From assembly GCF_000383915.1 (NCBI RefSeq), contig NZ_KB912942.1, positions 5,824,564 to 5,888,563 on the forward strand: DNA of 64,000 nucleotides. Reading direction: 5' to 3'. A program made the translations under genes and the position numbers. Within the stretch, counting starts at the first letter, position 1; every line of letters starts with the position of its first letter. The stretch is from Amycolatopsis benzoatilytica AK 16/65. GTDB lineage: Bacteria; Actinomycetota; Actinomycetes; Mycobacteriales; Pseudonocardiaceae. A model generated the notes under the pieces. It was given only the letters and a program-made list of their open reading frames with translations, was not told the DNA's origin and did no database searches. Of this stretch, positions 8,328 through 15,958 are shown piece by piece.

Positions 8328-9074
8328 TCAGCAGCCTTTGAAGCGTTTGTCTCCCGACCACCCGGTGTTGGCCCACGTGCTCGCGGCGGCCGGGGTGAAC
8401 CCGGGAAGCAGGCCGGTGAGGTTCGGCAACAGCCAGCTGGTGAAGCGGGCAGCGCCCTGCGGGCAGGTATGGATGCCGTCGGCGCTGCGGTCGGCCTTGC
8501 CGTCCCTGGTCTGCTGGTAGGTCGGTCCCCACACCGCGGTGGCGTCGAGGAACACCGCTTTGCCACCGGAACCGTCCGCGACCGTCTTGGCGACCGCGGC
8601 GGTGCGCTGCAAATCGGCCACGTGCGGCTGGTAGAACTCGTCCGCCTTGATCGGCGGCATCGAAACGAACGCCAGCTTCGCCCCGGTACCGGACACCGTG
8701 TCGAGAAGCTTCGTATAGGCGGCCTGCTGTTCGGCTTGGGTGCCCCAGTCGTAGGAAGCGATCTGGTAGACCACCACGGTCGGTTTGGCGGTGGCGAGCT
8801 GGCCAGGCAGCTGCTCCCAGTTCTTGTCGGAGAACGGCCCCACCACGTTCCCGCCGCCGGCGGCGGCGAGCGACTCGAAACCGACGCCGCTGGCCTGGAA
8901 CGCGGCGGTCAACGGCAGCGCCTCGCCCGCCGCGACGGAATCTCCGAGCAACACCACTTTGGACTGCCCGGAGGCGTTCGGGGCCGGAGCCTCGGAGGCG
9001 GAGGTACCGGAACAGGCCGCGACGGGCAGCAGCAGACCGGCAAGACAGAGCACGATTTTTCGGGTTTTGATCAC
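8328..9074 (-). CDS. SGNH/GDSL-hydrolase-like lipoprotein
   Basis: A 248-residue exported lipoprotein. Lys/Arg residues, a hydrophobic stretch and a lipobox ending VAAC (Cys21) make a type II signal. After a short Ala/Pro/Ser linker the SGNH block I motif VVLLGDSVAAGE carries the nucleophile Ser, and near the C-terminus DGIHTCPQGA supplies the Asp-x-x-His pair. Start GTG at 9074. Such proteins act as esterases or as acetyl-transferring partners of membrane acyltransferase-3 proteins. An acyltransferase-3 gene 3 kb away (11748-12953) has the same upstream operator at identical spacing, so joint O-acylation of an envelope polymer is a reasonable inference. Confidence 0.85.
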   Translation of the reverse strand: MIKTRKIVLCLAGLLLPVAACSGTSASEAPAPNASGQSKVVLLGDSVAAGEALPLTAAFQASGVGFESLAAAGGGNVVGPFSDKNWEQLPGQLATAKPTVVVYQIASYDWGTQAEQQAAYTKLLDTVSGTGAKLAFVSMPPIKADEFYQPHVADLQRTAAVAKTVADGSGGKAVFLDATAVWGPTYQQTRDGKADRSADGIHTCPQGAARFTSWLLPNLTGLLPGFTPAAASTWANTGWSGDKRFKGC

Positions 9075-9094
9075 GGTGGCGACTCTGCCTCCGC

Positions 9095-9135
9095 AATGTC
9101 GCGGCGATTGCGCCGCTCTGTCGCGATCGTGTCGC
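9095..9135 (-). promoter_or_regulatory. Promoter with OmpR-type direct repeat upstream of the SGNH lipoprotein gene
   Basis: TGTCGC occurs at 9119-9124 and 9130-9135, 11 bases apart start to start, within TGTCGCGATCGTGTCGC. On the minus strand a -10-like GACATT (9100-9095) lies 18 bases downstream of the repeats and 20 bases before the GTG at 9074, so the repeats cover the -35 region. One-helical-turn direct repeats are the normal target of OmpR/PhoB regulators, one of which is encoded next door. A sister copy lies at 12998-13014. Confidence 0.7.
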
Positions 9136-9169
9136 AGAGCCTTCGCCGGACTCGCCGCCGGAGATCAGC

Positions 9170-9186
9170 GTGTCCATGATGGACAC
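9170..9186 (+). promoter_or_regulatory. Palindrome abutting the response-regulator start codon
   Basis: GTGTCCATGATGGACAC is a perfect inverted repeat with 8-bp arms around a single G. It ends one base before the GTG start at 9187. A GGAG sequence lies at 9159-9162. If the palindrome folds in the mRNA, it would bring that site to a normal distance from the start codon. It could equally be a DNA operator. Confidence 0.55.
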
Positions 9187-9861
9187 GTGGCGTCGATATT
9201 GCTCATCGAGGACGACCCGCTGGTGCGGCGCGGTCTTCAGCTCGCGCTGACCAGGCACGGACATGACGTGCGGGCGGCCGAGTCCGGCGAGGACGGGCTG
9301 GCCGAGTTCCGGGCGGCCGCACCCGACCTGGTCGTGCTCGACCTGATGCTGCCCGGCATCGACGGCTTCGAGGTCTGCCGCCGGGTCCGGGCGGCCGGTC
9401 AGGTCCCGGTCATCATGCTCACCGCCCGCGGAGACGATTTCGACGTCGTCACCGGCCTGGCCGCGGGCGCGGACGACTACCTCGTCAAACCGGCGCAGCC
9501 GATGGTGCTCGACGCGCGGATCCGCGCGGTGCTGCGGCGCAGCACCGGACCGGCCGACGAGGTGCGGGTGCACGGTGACCTGCGCATCGACACCGCCGCG
9601 CTGACGGTGACGGTCGACGGAACCCCGGTGCAGCTCACCCCGACCGAATTGCGCCTGCTGCTCACCTTGTCGCGCTCGCCCGGCCGGGTCAGCACCCGCA
9701 CCCAGTTGCTGGAGGAAGTCTGGGAACACGACTACCTCGGCGACTCGCGGCTGGTCGACAACTGCGTACAGCGGCTGCGGGCGAAGATCGAGACAGATCC
9801 GGCCGCACCGGTCTACGTCCAGACAGTGCGCGGGTTCGGATACCGCTTCGGGCCGCTGTGA
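9187..9861 (+). CDS. OmpR/PhoB-family response regulator
   Basis: A 224-residue two-component regulator. The receiver domain (about 1-115) has the acidic pair Glu8-Asp9-Asp10, phosphoacceptor Asp52 (VVLDLMLPGIDG) and the conserved Lys in YLVKPAQP. The C-terminal winged helix includes LTPTELRLLLTLSRSPGRV and the recognition segment DSRLVDNCVQRLRAKIE. The GTG at 9187 is the natural N-terminus (ASILLIEDD). It overlaps the kinase start as GTGA. It probably binds the TGTCGC direct repeats at 9119-9135 and 12998-13014. Confidence 0.92.
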   Translation: MASILLIEDDPLVRRGLQLALTRHGHDVRAAESGEDGLAEFRAAAPDLVVLDLMLPGIDGFEVCRRVRAAGQVPVIMLTARGDDFDVVTGLAAGADDYLVKPAQPMVLDARIRAVLRRSTGPADEVRVHGDLRIDTAALTVTVDGTPVQLTPTELRLLLTLSRSPGRVSTRTQLLEEVWEHDYLGDSRLVDNCVQRLRAKIETDPAAPVYVQTVRGFGYRFGPL

Positions 9862-11273
9862 CCGCCTGGCGGCCGTGGCCGCGCGGGCTGCGGTCCCGGC
9901 TGCTGCTCGCTTTCGCGCTGACCACGGTGCTGGGCGCCGCGGCGGCGAGTGCGGCAAGCGCCGCGTCGGCGAGCGCGTCGTTGGTCGACGCCGCGCAACA
10001 GCGGCTCACCCGAACTGTCACCGCCCAGATCGGCGCACTCGCCCCGCAGCTGACCTATCCGCCGGACCAGGCCGCGCTCGACCGGCTCCGGTCGGCGGTC
10101 GGGCCGGGCACCCTGGTGACCTACGGAACCCTCCGGTCCGACGACGGGAGCGTCACCCGGCTGGCCACCGAAGCGCTGCGCACCGAGGTCCGCCTCCGCC
10201 ACCAGCTCTTCACGCAGCGGCTGACCGTCGACGCGGCACCGTGGCTGGTCATCGGCACGCCCGTCATGATCACCGCGACCGACGGCACCCGCACCCCGTC
10301 GGGAATCGAGGTCTATTCGGCCCACGACCTGACGAGCGTGCAGCAGCAGACCGATGCGCTGACCCGAGCCGCCGCGCTCGCCGCCGCCGCGACGATCCCG
10401 CTGTCGATCCTGCTGGCCCTGATCGTCGCGGGCGGTGTGCTGCGTCCGGTCCGCAAACTCCGCGACACCGCGCGCCGGCTGGCCCGCGGAGACCTCTCGG
10501 CGCGCAGCGCGCCGAAAGGCGCCGACGAACTGGCCGAGCTCACCGTGACCGTCAACGAAATGGCCGAGTCCGTGCAGACGTCGATGACCGCGATGGAGCA
10601 GATGCGCAACGACGCCAAGCGGTTCGCCGCGGACGTCTCCCACGAGCTGCGCACTCCGCTCAGCACCCTCACCGCGGTGGTCGAAGTGCTCGCGACCACC
10701 GCGGACGGAATGGAACCCGACGCCAGGGAGTCCGCGCGACTGGCCATCACCGAAACCCACCGGCTGGTGCACCTCGTGGAAGACCTGATGGAGATCTCGC
10801 GATTCGACGCCGGCACCGCCCAGCTGCGGCTGGAGGAGGTCGAGGTCGCCGAGGCGGTACGCCACTGCCTGCGTGCCCGCTCTTGGCTGGACGAGGTCGA
10901 GCTGGCAGCGCCCGCGGAAATCCGGCTGCGCGCCGACCGCCGCCGGCTCGACGTCATCGTCGCCAACCTGGTCGGCAACGCGCTGCGGCACGGCGCCAAA
11001 CCGGTACGCGTGCAGGTCTCCGCGTCCCCGTCCACGGTGCGCATCGAAGTAACCGACCACGGCCCCGGGCTGTCCGAGGACGTGCTCCCGCATGTCTTCG
11101 ACCGGTTCTACAAGGCCGACACCGCACGCACCCGCACCCCGGGCAGCGGGCTCGGCTTGGCGATAACGCGGGAGAACGCTCGCGCGCACGGCGGCGAACT
11201 CCGCGCGGGCAACACCCCCGGCGGAGGAGCGCGCTTCGTACTGGAGCTGCCCCGGAACCAGGAGGACGAGTGA
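9858..11273 (+). CDS. Sensor histidine kinase (HAMP, HisKA, HATPase)
   Basis: A 471-residue membrane kinase. TM1 is at about 12-40, an extracytoplasmic sensor of ~125 residues follows, and TM2 is at about 170-195. A HAMP domain ending near 245 leads to the phosphoacceptor His262 in ADVSHELRTPLSTL. The ATPase domain has NLVGNALRHG (N box), DHGPGLSEDV (G1) and GSGLGLAI (G2). It is coupled to the response regulator upstream and the lipoprotein downstream by 4-base overlaps. The signal is unknown. The flanking SGNH and acyltransferase genes suggest the cell envelope. Confidence 0.92.
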   Translation: MTAWRPWPRGLRSRLLLAFALTTVLGAAAASAASAASASASLVDAAQQRLTRTVTAQIGALAPQLTYPPDQAALDRLRSAVGPGTLVTYGTLRSDDGSVTRLATEALRTEVRLRHQLFTQRLTVDAAPWLVIGTPVMITATDGTRTPSGIEVYSAHDLTSVQQQTDALTRAAALAAAATIPLSILLALIVAGGVLRPVRKLRDTARRLARGDLSARSAPKGADELAELTVTVNEMAESVQTSMTAMEQMRNDAKRFAADVSHELRTPLSTLTAVVEVLATTADGMEPDARESARLAITETHRLVHLVEDLMEISRFDAGTAQLRLEEVEVAEAVRHCLRARSWLDEVELAAPAEIRLRADRRRLDVIVANLVGNALRHGAKPVRVQVSASPSTVRIEVTDHGPGLSEDVLPHVFDRFYKADTARTRTPGSGLGLAITRENARAHGGELRAGNTPGGGARFVLELPRNQEDE

Positions 11274-11743
11274 AGCTCATTCGGTCACTGGCCGTTTGCC
11301 TGCTGCTCGCGGGCTGCGGCGTGCGCCCCGACGGGCCCACGCCGGGCGGGGACGCCCCGACTGGGGTCTCCCCCGGCGTCACGCTGTACTTCGTCGACAA
11401 TCAAGAGCGGTTGCAGCCGGACGAGCGGAAAACCGGCCGGCTGGGCTCGATCGCCGAAGCGCTCGCGCTGCTGCTGACCGGCTTTCCGCGCGACGCTCCG
11501 GACCGGCACACCGAGATCGCGCGATCCCCGGTCACCCAGGTCACCGTGACGACCGAGCCGGAACTCGTACAGCTCGTTCTTCCGCTCGACCGCAAAGAAG
11601 TCACTCAGCTGGGGATCGACCAGATCACCTGCACCGCGCTCGGCGTCCACCTCCAAGGTGGCGGGCCGCGGACGGCCAAGGTGCTCCTCAGGTTCACCCA
11701 CGGGGGTTCACCGGAACCGCGGACTTGCCCCTTGATCAAGTAG
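11270..11743 (+). CDS. GerMN-domain lipoprotein, LpqB-like but short
   Basis: A 157-residue lipoprotein. The signal peptide ends in LLAGC (Cys16). The body resembles a GerMN domain: VTLYFVDNQERL, then SIAEALALLLTGFP, then TVTTEPELVQLVLPL. The order response regulator, kinase, GerMN lipoprotein is that of mtrA-mtrB-lpqB, where LpqB modulates the kinase. This copy lacks LpqB's beta-propeller domain. It is translationally coupled to the kinase (GTGA overlap), so a role in sensing is the simplest inference. Family assignment is by pattern and moderately sure. Confidence 0.72.
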   Translation: MKLIRSLAVCLLLAGCGVRPDGPTPGGDAPTGVSPGVTLYFVDNQERLQPDERKTGRLGSIAEALALLLTGFPRDAPDRHTEIARSPVTQVTVTTEPELVQLVLPLDRKEVTQLGIDQITCTALGVHLQGGGPRTAKVLLRFTHGGSPEPRTCPLIK

Positions 11744-11747
11744 CGGC

Positions 11748-12953
11748 TCACAACCCGCCGAGGTCGACCGTGACCGGTGCCGGGGCGGGCAGCACCAGCC
11801 AGAGCACCCCGAGCCCCGCCAGCGCCGCCGCGAACACCAACCCGCCGCGGCGGCCCCTGGCCCACCTTGCCCGAAACCGCACCGGGTCCTCGACCAGGTG
11901 CTTCGACGCGATCGCCAACGCGATCGACACCGCGACGACCAGCGCGGTCCACGACCACCCGGCCAGCCCGGTCACCGACGGGGAGAGCAGCACGCGGACC
12001 GGCCAGTGCCACAGGTACAGGCTGTAGGAAACCTCGCCCAGCCATCGCAACGGCCGCCACGACAAGACACCGGCGACGACGGAATTCCGCCGCTGCGCGC
12101 ACAACCCGATCAGCACCGCCGCGCACAGCGAATGCGCGAACAGCCCGCCGGGGAACAGCCACGGCGTGTTCGCCCCGTCCGCCAGCGACCACACCGCGGC
12201 AAGCACGACGGCCAGCACCACCGCCAAGACGTCCGCCACCAGGCCAGGAAACCGTTGCAGCACCCGCCCGACCGGCCGGGTCGCGACCGCGGCGCCCAGC
12301 AGCAGCGAAAACGCCCGGGTGTCCGTGCCGGTGTACACCCGGCTCGGGTCAGCCGGATCGAGCAGCACTGCCATCAGCACCAAGGACACGACCGACCCGC
12401 CGAGCGCGACGGCCGCGACCCGGTGCTCCGCGCGCTTCGCGAACCGCACCGCGAGGATCACCGCCACCGGCCACAGCAGGTAGAACTGCTCTTCGACCGC
12501 GATGCTCCAGAGATGCTCGAAGACCCGGCCGGTCCCGAACCGGTCCCAGTAGCCCGCCGATTCGGCGAGCAAATGCCAATTGACCAGATTGAGCTGCACC
12601 CACGGGCCGTCCGACAGCGTCGTCCGGACCAGGTCCGGGACTCCGGCGGCCCAGACCACCAGCGCGACCACCGCGAGCATCGTCGCCAGGGCGGGGAACA
12701 AGCGGCGGATCCGCCGTCCCCAGAAGGCGGTCAGCGAGATCGTGCCCGGCTGCCTTGCCTCGCGGAGCAGAAGATCGGTGATGAGGTAGCCGGACAGCGC
12801 GAAAAACAGGTCCACGCCGAGGAAACCGCCGGGCAGGTGTCCAGTGTGGAACAGCAGCACTCCCACGATCGCGATCCCGCGCAAGCCGTCCAGCGCGGGC
12901 ACGTGCGGTCTGCGCGCGGCGACCGCGACATCGTTAGGCTGAGTACGTGTCAT
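11748..12953 (-). CDS. Acyltransferase-3 family membrane protein (OafA/YrhL type)
   Basis: A 401-residue polytopic protein with about ten membrane helices and no fused SGNH domain. The N-terminal signature VPALDGLRGIAIVGVLLFH with GFLGVDLFFALSGYLIT is characteristic of acyltransferase-3 proteins, which move acyl groups across the membrane onto sugars or peptidoglycan. EHLWSIAVEEQFYLLWP is the second hallmark. The ATG at 12953 is preferred because the family starts close to the first helix. Its upstream region matches that of the SGNH lipoprotein gene, so the two products may form a split O-acylation pair. Confidence 0.9.
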   Translation of the reverse strand: MTRTQPNDVAVAARRPHVPALDGLRGIAIVGVLLFHTGHLPGGFLGVDLFFALSGYLITDLLLREARQPGTISLTAFWGRRIRRLFPALATMLAVVALVVWAAGVPDLVRTTLSDGPWVQLNLVNWHLLAESAGYWDRFGTGRVFEHLWSIAVEEQFYLLWPVAVILAVRFAKRAEHRVAAVALGGSVVSLVLMAVLLDPADPSRVYTGTDTRAFSLLLGAAVATRPVGRVLQRFPGLVADVLAVVLAVVLAAVWSLADGANTPWLFPGGLFAHSLCAAVLIGLCAQRRNSVVAGVLSWRPLRWLGEVSYSLYLWHWPVRVLLSPSVTGLAGWSWTALVVAVSIALAIASKHLVEDPVRFRARWARGRRGGLVFAAALAGLGVLWLVLPAPAPVTVDLGGL

Positions 12954-12973
12954 GCCGCCGATGCTGCCGACGC

Positions 12974-13014
12974 GATGTCCGGCCGGATCCCGCATTGTGT
13001 CGCGATCTTGTCGC
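12974..13014 (-). promoter_or_regulatory. Promoter with OmpR-type direct repeat upstream of the acyltransferase gene
   Basis: TGTCGC at 12998-13003 and 13009-13014 again sit 11 bases apart, in TGTCGCGATCTTGTCGC. The distance from the start codon to the repeat is 45 bases, exactly as for the SGNH gene. A -10-like GACATC lies at the same place (12979-12974), and CTGCC and ATGTC blocks align without gaps. The same site could also affect the small gene starting at 13080. Confidence 0.7.
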
Positions 13015-13066
13015 GAGGCGGAGGTGGCCGGCATTGCCAGCGCCAGCGACGAGACGGCGCCCCTGT

Positions 13067-13079
13067 TAGCCTCATCAGC
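13067..13079 (+). promoter_or_regulatory. Leaderless promoter of the 67-residue membrane protein gene
   Basis: TAGCCT at 13067-13072 is followed by 7 bases and the GTG at 13080, with no ribosome site. Confidence 0.55.
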
Positions 13080-13283
13080 GTGGTTATTGTGCTGTTGCCT
13101 TGCGCATTGCTCGTGGTGCTCGCCATCGCCTTGGTGCTGAAGTTCACCGTGGGGAAGCGCAAGCAGCCGCCGCCGGGGCCAGTCCCGGGCCAGTATCCGC
13201 CCGGCCACTATCCGGGGCAGGTTCCGCAGTACGGTCCGCCGGGCGCGCCGCACGGCCAGCAGCGGCCGTATCCGCAAGGCTGA
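13080..13283 (+). CDS. Small membrane-anchored Pro/Gly/Tyr/Gln-rich protein (67 residues)
   Basis: An N-terminal hydrophobic helix (IVLLPCALLVVLAIALVL) is followed by a basic KRKQ stop-transfer and a cytoplasmic tail of PGQYPPGHYPGQ-type repeats. The start is GTG 13080, set by a leaderless-type -10 box. It is a shorter relative of the next gene and lies 27 bases before it, suggesting duplication. Low-complexity tails of this kind are seen in many actinobacterial membrane proteins. No defined function. Confidence 0.7.
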   Translation: MVIVLLPCALLVVLAIALVLKFTVGKRKQPPPGPVPGQYPPGHYPGQVPQYGPPGAPHGQQRPYPQG

Positions 13284-13310
13284 AGCCGCGCCCAGGGAAG
13301 GGACTACCTC

Positions 13311-13658
13311 GTGAACGCGCTGCAACCGTGGCACATTCTGCTTCTGCTGCTGATCGTCGGGATCGTGATTGCGGTCGTGAAGATCGCCGGGAAGAAGAAG
13401 CAGCCCGGCCCTCCGCCGGGATACTTCCCGCCGCAGCAGGGGTATCCGGGCTACCCGCAGAATCCGCAGTACCCGGGCGGTGCCCCTTACCCCGGCGCCC
13501 CTTACCCCGGCGTCCCGCAGCAGGGCATGCAATACCCGCCGCCACAATACCCGCCCCAGCCCGGCGGAAATTACTATCCGGGCGCCCCGCAGCCGCCTCA
13601 GCCCGGTTCCCCGTACCCGCCCCAGCAGATACCGCCGGGCCAGTACCCGCAGCCGTGA
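13311..13658 (+). CDS. Membrane-anchored Pro/Gly/Tyr/Gln-rich protein (115 residues)
   Basis: One N-terminal helix (HILLLLLIVGIVIAVVKIAG) with a KKK stop-transfer is followed by an 85-residue tail dominated by PGYPQ, YPGAPYPG and PPQYPPQP repeats. The GTG at 13311 is preceded by GGGAAGGGA. Tail composition resembles the Pro/Tyr/Gln tails that promote clustering or weak multivalent contacts. Here it may tether partners at the membrane. It ends five bases before the convergent monooxygenase gene ends. Confidence 0.72.
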   Translation: MNALQPWHILLLLLIVGIVIAVVKIAGKKKQPGPPPGYFPPQQGYPGYPQNPQYPGGAPYPGAPYPGVPQQGMQYPPPQYPPQPGGNYYPGAPQPPQPGSPYPPQQIPPGQYPQP

Positions 13659-13662
13659 CCGC

Positions 13663-15219
13663 TCACCGCACCTGATCTCCCAGCGCGGCGACCACCCCCG
13701 AAACCTCCCCCGCCCGGGTCAGCGGAACCACCGCGTGCAAGTGCCCGTCCGGCCGCACGACCGCCGCGACCGGCCCGCGGCCCAGCGCTGCCGACAGCGG
13801 CCCCTCGGCGTAACGCGGTTCGACCACCGCGATCTCCTCCGGCAGCCGGGAACGCACGTCTCCGGTGAGCGCCGGCCAGTCCGGGCGGACGCGGTGGCCC
13901 GGCCACAACAGCACGGTCGGGCGGTCCGCCGAGACCGGCGTCCACGTGCGCCCCGCGACGCGCACTTCGGGGGCTAGCGGCCCCGCGACCGGCAGCACCG
14001 GCAGCCGCTCTCCCGGACGAATCTGGTTGCGGCGCACGGTGTCGCGCAGGACGTTGCCCGCCGGATACCGCACGCCGGTCTGAGCGACCAGCGGAGCGAG
14101 GGTTCGCTGCAGGAATCCGGTGGTGTTCGCGGCCCGCAGGACGTTGTCCCGCACTGCGATCTGCCGGCGGCTGCGCAGCAGGCCCCACTGCGTCTGCAGA
14201 GCGGTGATACGCGCGACCGCGTGCGCGGCGTCGCGCCGCTCGCGGTCATATTCATCCACAATGGACTCTGGGAGCTCGCCGCGAAGGACCGCGGCCAGCC
14301 GCCAGCCCAGGCTCACCGCGTCCTGCAGACCGGTGTTCATGCCCTGTGCGCCCGCCGGGCTCATAATGTGCGCGGCGTCGCCCGCGAGCAGGACCCGGCC
14401 CGACCGGAACGCGGACGCGGTGCGGGCGTGCACCCGGAACGTCGTGCTGAACCGCAGCTCTCCCAGCACGTTTCGGCCCGGGCCGCGTTCGTCGACAATG
14501 CGCTGGAAGAACTGCCGCGACGGCGGGGTGTCGTCGCTCGCGTGCGGCACGCTCACCGCGACCCGGCACACGCCGCCGCCGAGCGGGCCGAAGGCGAGGC
14601 TGCCTTCGGGGGTGTAGCAGTAGCTCACGACGTTTTGCGGCGCGTCACCAGCGATCTCGGCGTCGGTGACAGAGAAGGACACGTCGAACTCCGCGCCCTC
14701 GAAGGAACTCCCGACGAGCTTGCGCACCGAGCTGTGCGCGCCGTCCGCCCCGACCAGCCACTCCGGCACCACCTCCTCGGTAGTGCCGTCGGGTCCGGCG
14801 AGCACGGCCATCGGACGCGGGCCGTCGCGCAGCTCGGTCAGGCGCACCCCGCGTTCGATCTTGCCGCCCAGTTCGGCCAGCCGGTCCTCGATGATCCGCT
14901 CGGTCTCGCGCTGCGCGATCGCGACCGCGAACGGGTAAGGCGTGTCGGGCAGACGGTTCATCCACGCGGTGCCGAGCGGGCGGCCCCGGGAAAAGTAGGT
15001 CACGCCGTCGATCGGATGGCCCGCGTCGGCCAGTCGCTCGGTCAGTCCGCTGTGGTGCATGAGCTCCAGCAGCCGCGGCCACACGATCGTGGCGCGCGAG
15101 TGGGCGGAGTGGTCGCGGGCGGCGTCGACCAGTCGCACCGGCACTCCCTGGCGCAGCAGTTCGCACGCCAGCAGCATGCCTACCGGACCCGCACCGACGA
15201 TCAGCACCGGCTCGTCCAT
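13663..15219 (-). CDS. FAD-dependent aromatic monooxygenase (PHBH fold), second copy
   Basis: A 518-residue class A flavin hydroxylase. It has the N-terminal VLIVGAGPVGMLLACELL, the mid-protein DG motif LVGADGAHSSVRKLVG, the ribityl-binding AGDAAHIMSPAGAQGMNTG and a thioredoxin-like C-terminal domain. It is related in layout to the enzyme at 130-1536, but the sequences differ throughout, so it is a separate paralogue. It lies downstream of a MarR gene on the same strand (125-base gap) and is probably under its control. The substrate is unknown. Aromatic toxin or antibiotic modification is possible. Confidence 0.88.
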   Translation of the reverse strand: MDEPVLIVGAGPVGMLLACELLRQGVPVRLVDAARDHSAHSRATIVWPRLLELMHHSGLTERLADAGHPIDGVTYFSRGRPLGTAWMNRLPDTPYPFAVAIAQRETERIIEDRLAELGGKIERGVRLTELRDGPRPMAVLAGPDGTTEEVVPEWLVGADGAHSSVRKLVGSSFEGAEFDVSFSVTDAEIAGDAPQNVVSYCYTPEGSLAFGPLGGGVCRVAVSVPHASDDTPPSRQFFQRIVDERGPGRNVLGELRFSTTFRVHARTASAFRSGRVLLAGDAAHIMSPAGAQGMNTGLQDAVSLGWRLAAVLRGELPESIVDEYDRERRDAAHAVARITALQTQWGLLRSRRQIAVRDNVLRAANTTGFLQRTLAPLVAQTGVRYPAGNVLRDTVRRNQIRPGERLPVLPVAGPLAPEVRVAGRTWTPVSADRPTVLLWPGHRVRPDWPALTGDVRSRLPEEIAVVEPRYAEGPLSAALGRGPVAAVVRPDGHLHAVVPLTRAGEVSGVVAALGDQVR

Positions 15220-15344
15220 CGCGCACCCCTCTCCCCCGCGGTCGGCGGGGCCTGTCCGTCACTCCGGTCGATGCCGAAACTAGGCGCGGACAGGGCGGGT
15301 GGTGCGGTTCTTGTGCCCTACGAGCGCTGCGATGTCACCAAAGT

Positions 15345-15791
15345 TCAGTGCTCGCCGAGCGTGCGGACCGCTCGCTGAAGCAGTTCGCGCAACGCCTTCT
15401 CCTCGTCGGGCTCGAACGCGGCGGACAGCCGCGCCTCCACCGCGAGTGCGGCCGCGTCGGCCTTGCGGAAAACCGCGTGACCGGAACGGGTGAGCCGTGC
15501 CACCAGGACCTGCGCGTGCACGTCGGACGGCGTGCGCTCGATGAGCTTCTTCGACTCCAGCGTGCCCAGCATCGAAGCCATGCTCTGCGGCGTCACGCAG
15601 CAGACGCGTGCGAGCTGCGCACCGGAAAGCGGTGACATGGACAGCGCGTGCAGCGCGGCGTACTGCGGCACGGACAGACCGAAAGGCTTGAGCACGCGGT
15701 TCTTCTCCGCCATGAGCGCTTGCTCGGCGCGCTTGAGATACGTGCCGAGCCGTGTTTCCAGGCTCTCGGCGATCCGTTCTTCGACACCCAT
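15345..15791 (-). CDS. MarR-family transcriptional regulator
   Basis: A 148-residue winged-helix dimer. Core segments are LSVPQYAALHALSMSPL, the recognition helix region CCVTPQSMASMLGTLESK and the wing IERTPSDVHAQVLVARLT. MarR proteins usually respond to phenolic ligands. The gene is divergent from an MFS efflux operon and sits upstream of a flavin monooxygenase, so it likely controls both as a detoxification unit. The paired cysteines in the recognition region (RVCCVTPQ) could make it redox-responsive. That last point is speculation. Confidence 0.9.
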   Translation of the reverse strand: MGVEERIAESLETRLGTYLKRAEQALMAEKNRVLKPFGLSVPQYAALHALSMSPLSGAQLARVCCVTPQSMASMLGTLESKKLIERTPSDVHAQVLVARLTRSGHAVFRKADAAALAVEARLSAAFEPDEEKALRELLQRAVRTLGEH

Positions 15792-15919
15792 GCGACCTCC
15801 TCGGCGAACCCTCCCAACACTATCAGGGCTCGAATGCCCGGCAGCTATCTTCCGTGCACGGCCCGACTTGACGGCGACCGGTGCGTGCTGCTTCGATTAC
15901 TGCTGTCGATCAGAGTTCG

Positions 15920-15931
15920 TATACTCATCAA
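15920..15931 (+). promoter_or_regulatory. Promoter of the MFS efflux operon
   Basis: TATACT at 15920-15925 is the best -10 box in this intergenic space. A GTG lies 6 bases further on at 15932, in frame with the transporter, so transcription may be leaderless with translation from there. Alternatively translation begins at ATG 15959, which has GGAAGGGG upstream. Confidence 0.6.
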
Positions 15932-15958
15932 GTGCCTGTAGCCTTGGAAGGGGTCTCC

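Noticed and set aside
11898..13283. 461-codon plus-strand frame running through the acyltransferase gene
   Set aside because: Only the last 67 codons (from GTG 13080) look like a real protein. The upstream part is antisense to the acyltransferase.
12949..13547. Long N-terminal extension of the acyltransferase to 13547
   Set aside because: It would run antisense through the two small membrane-protein genes and has no family match. The ATG at 12953 fits the family.
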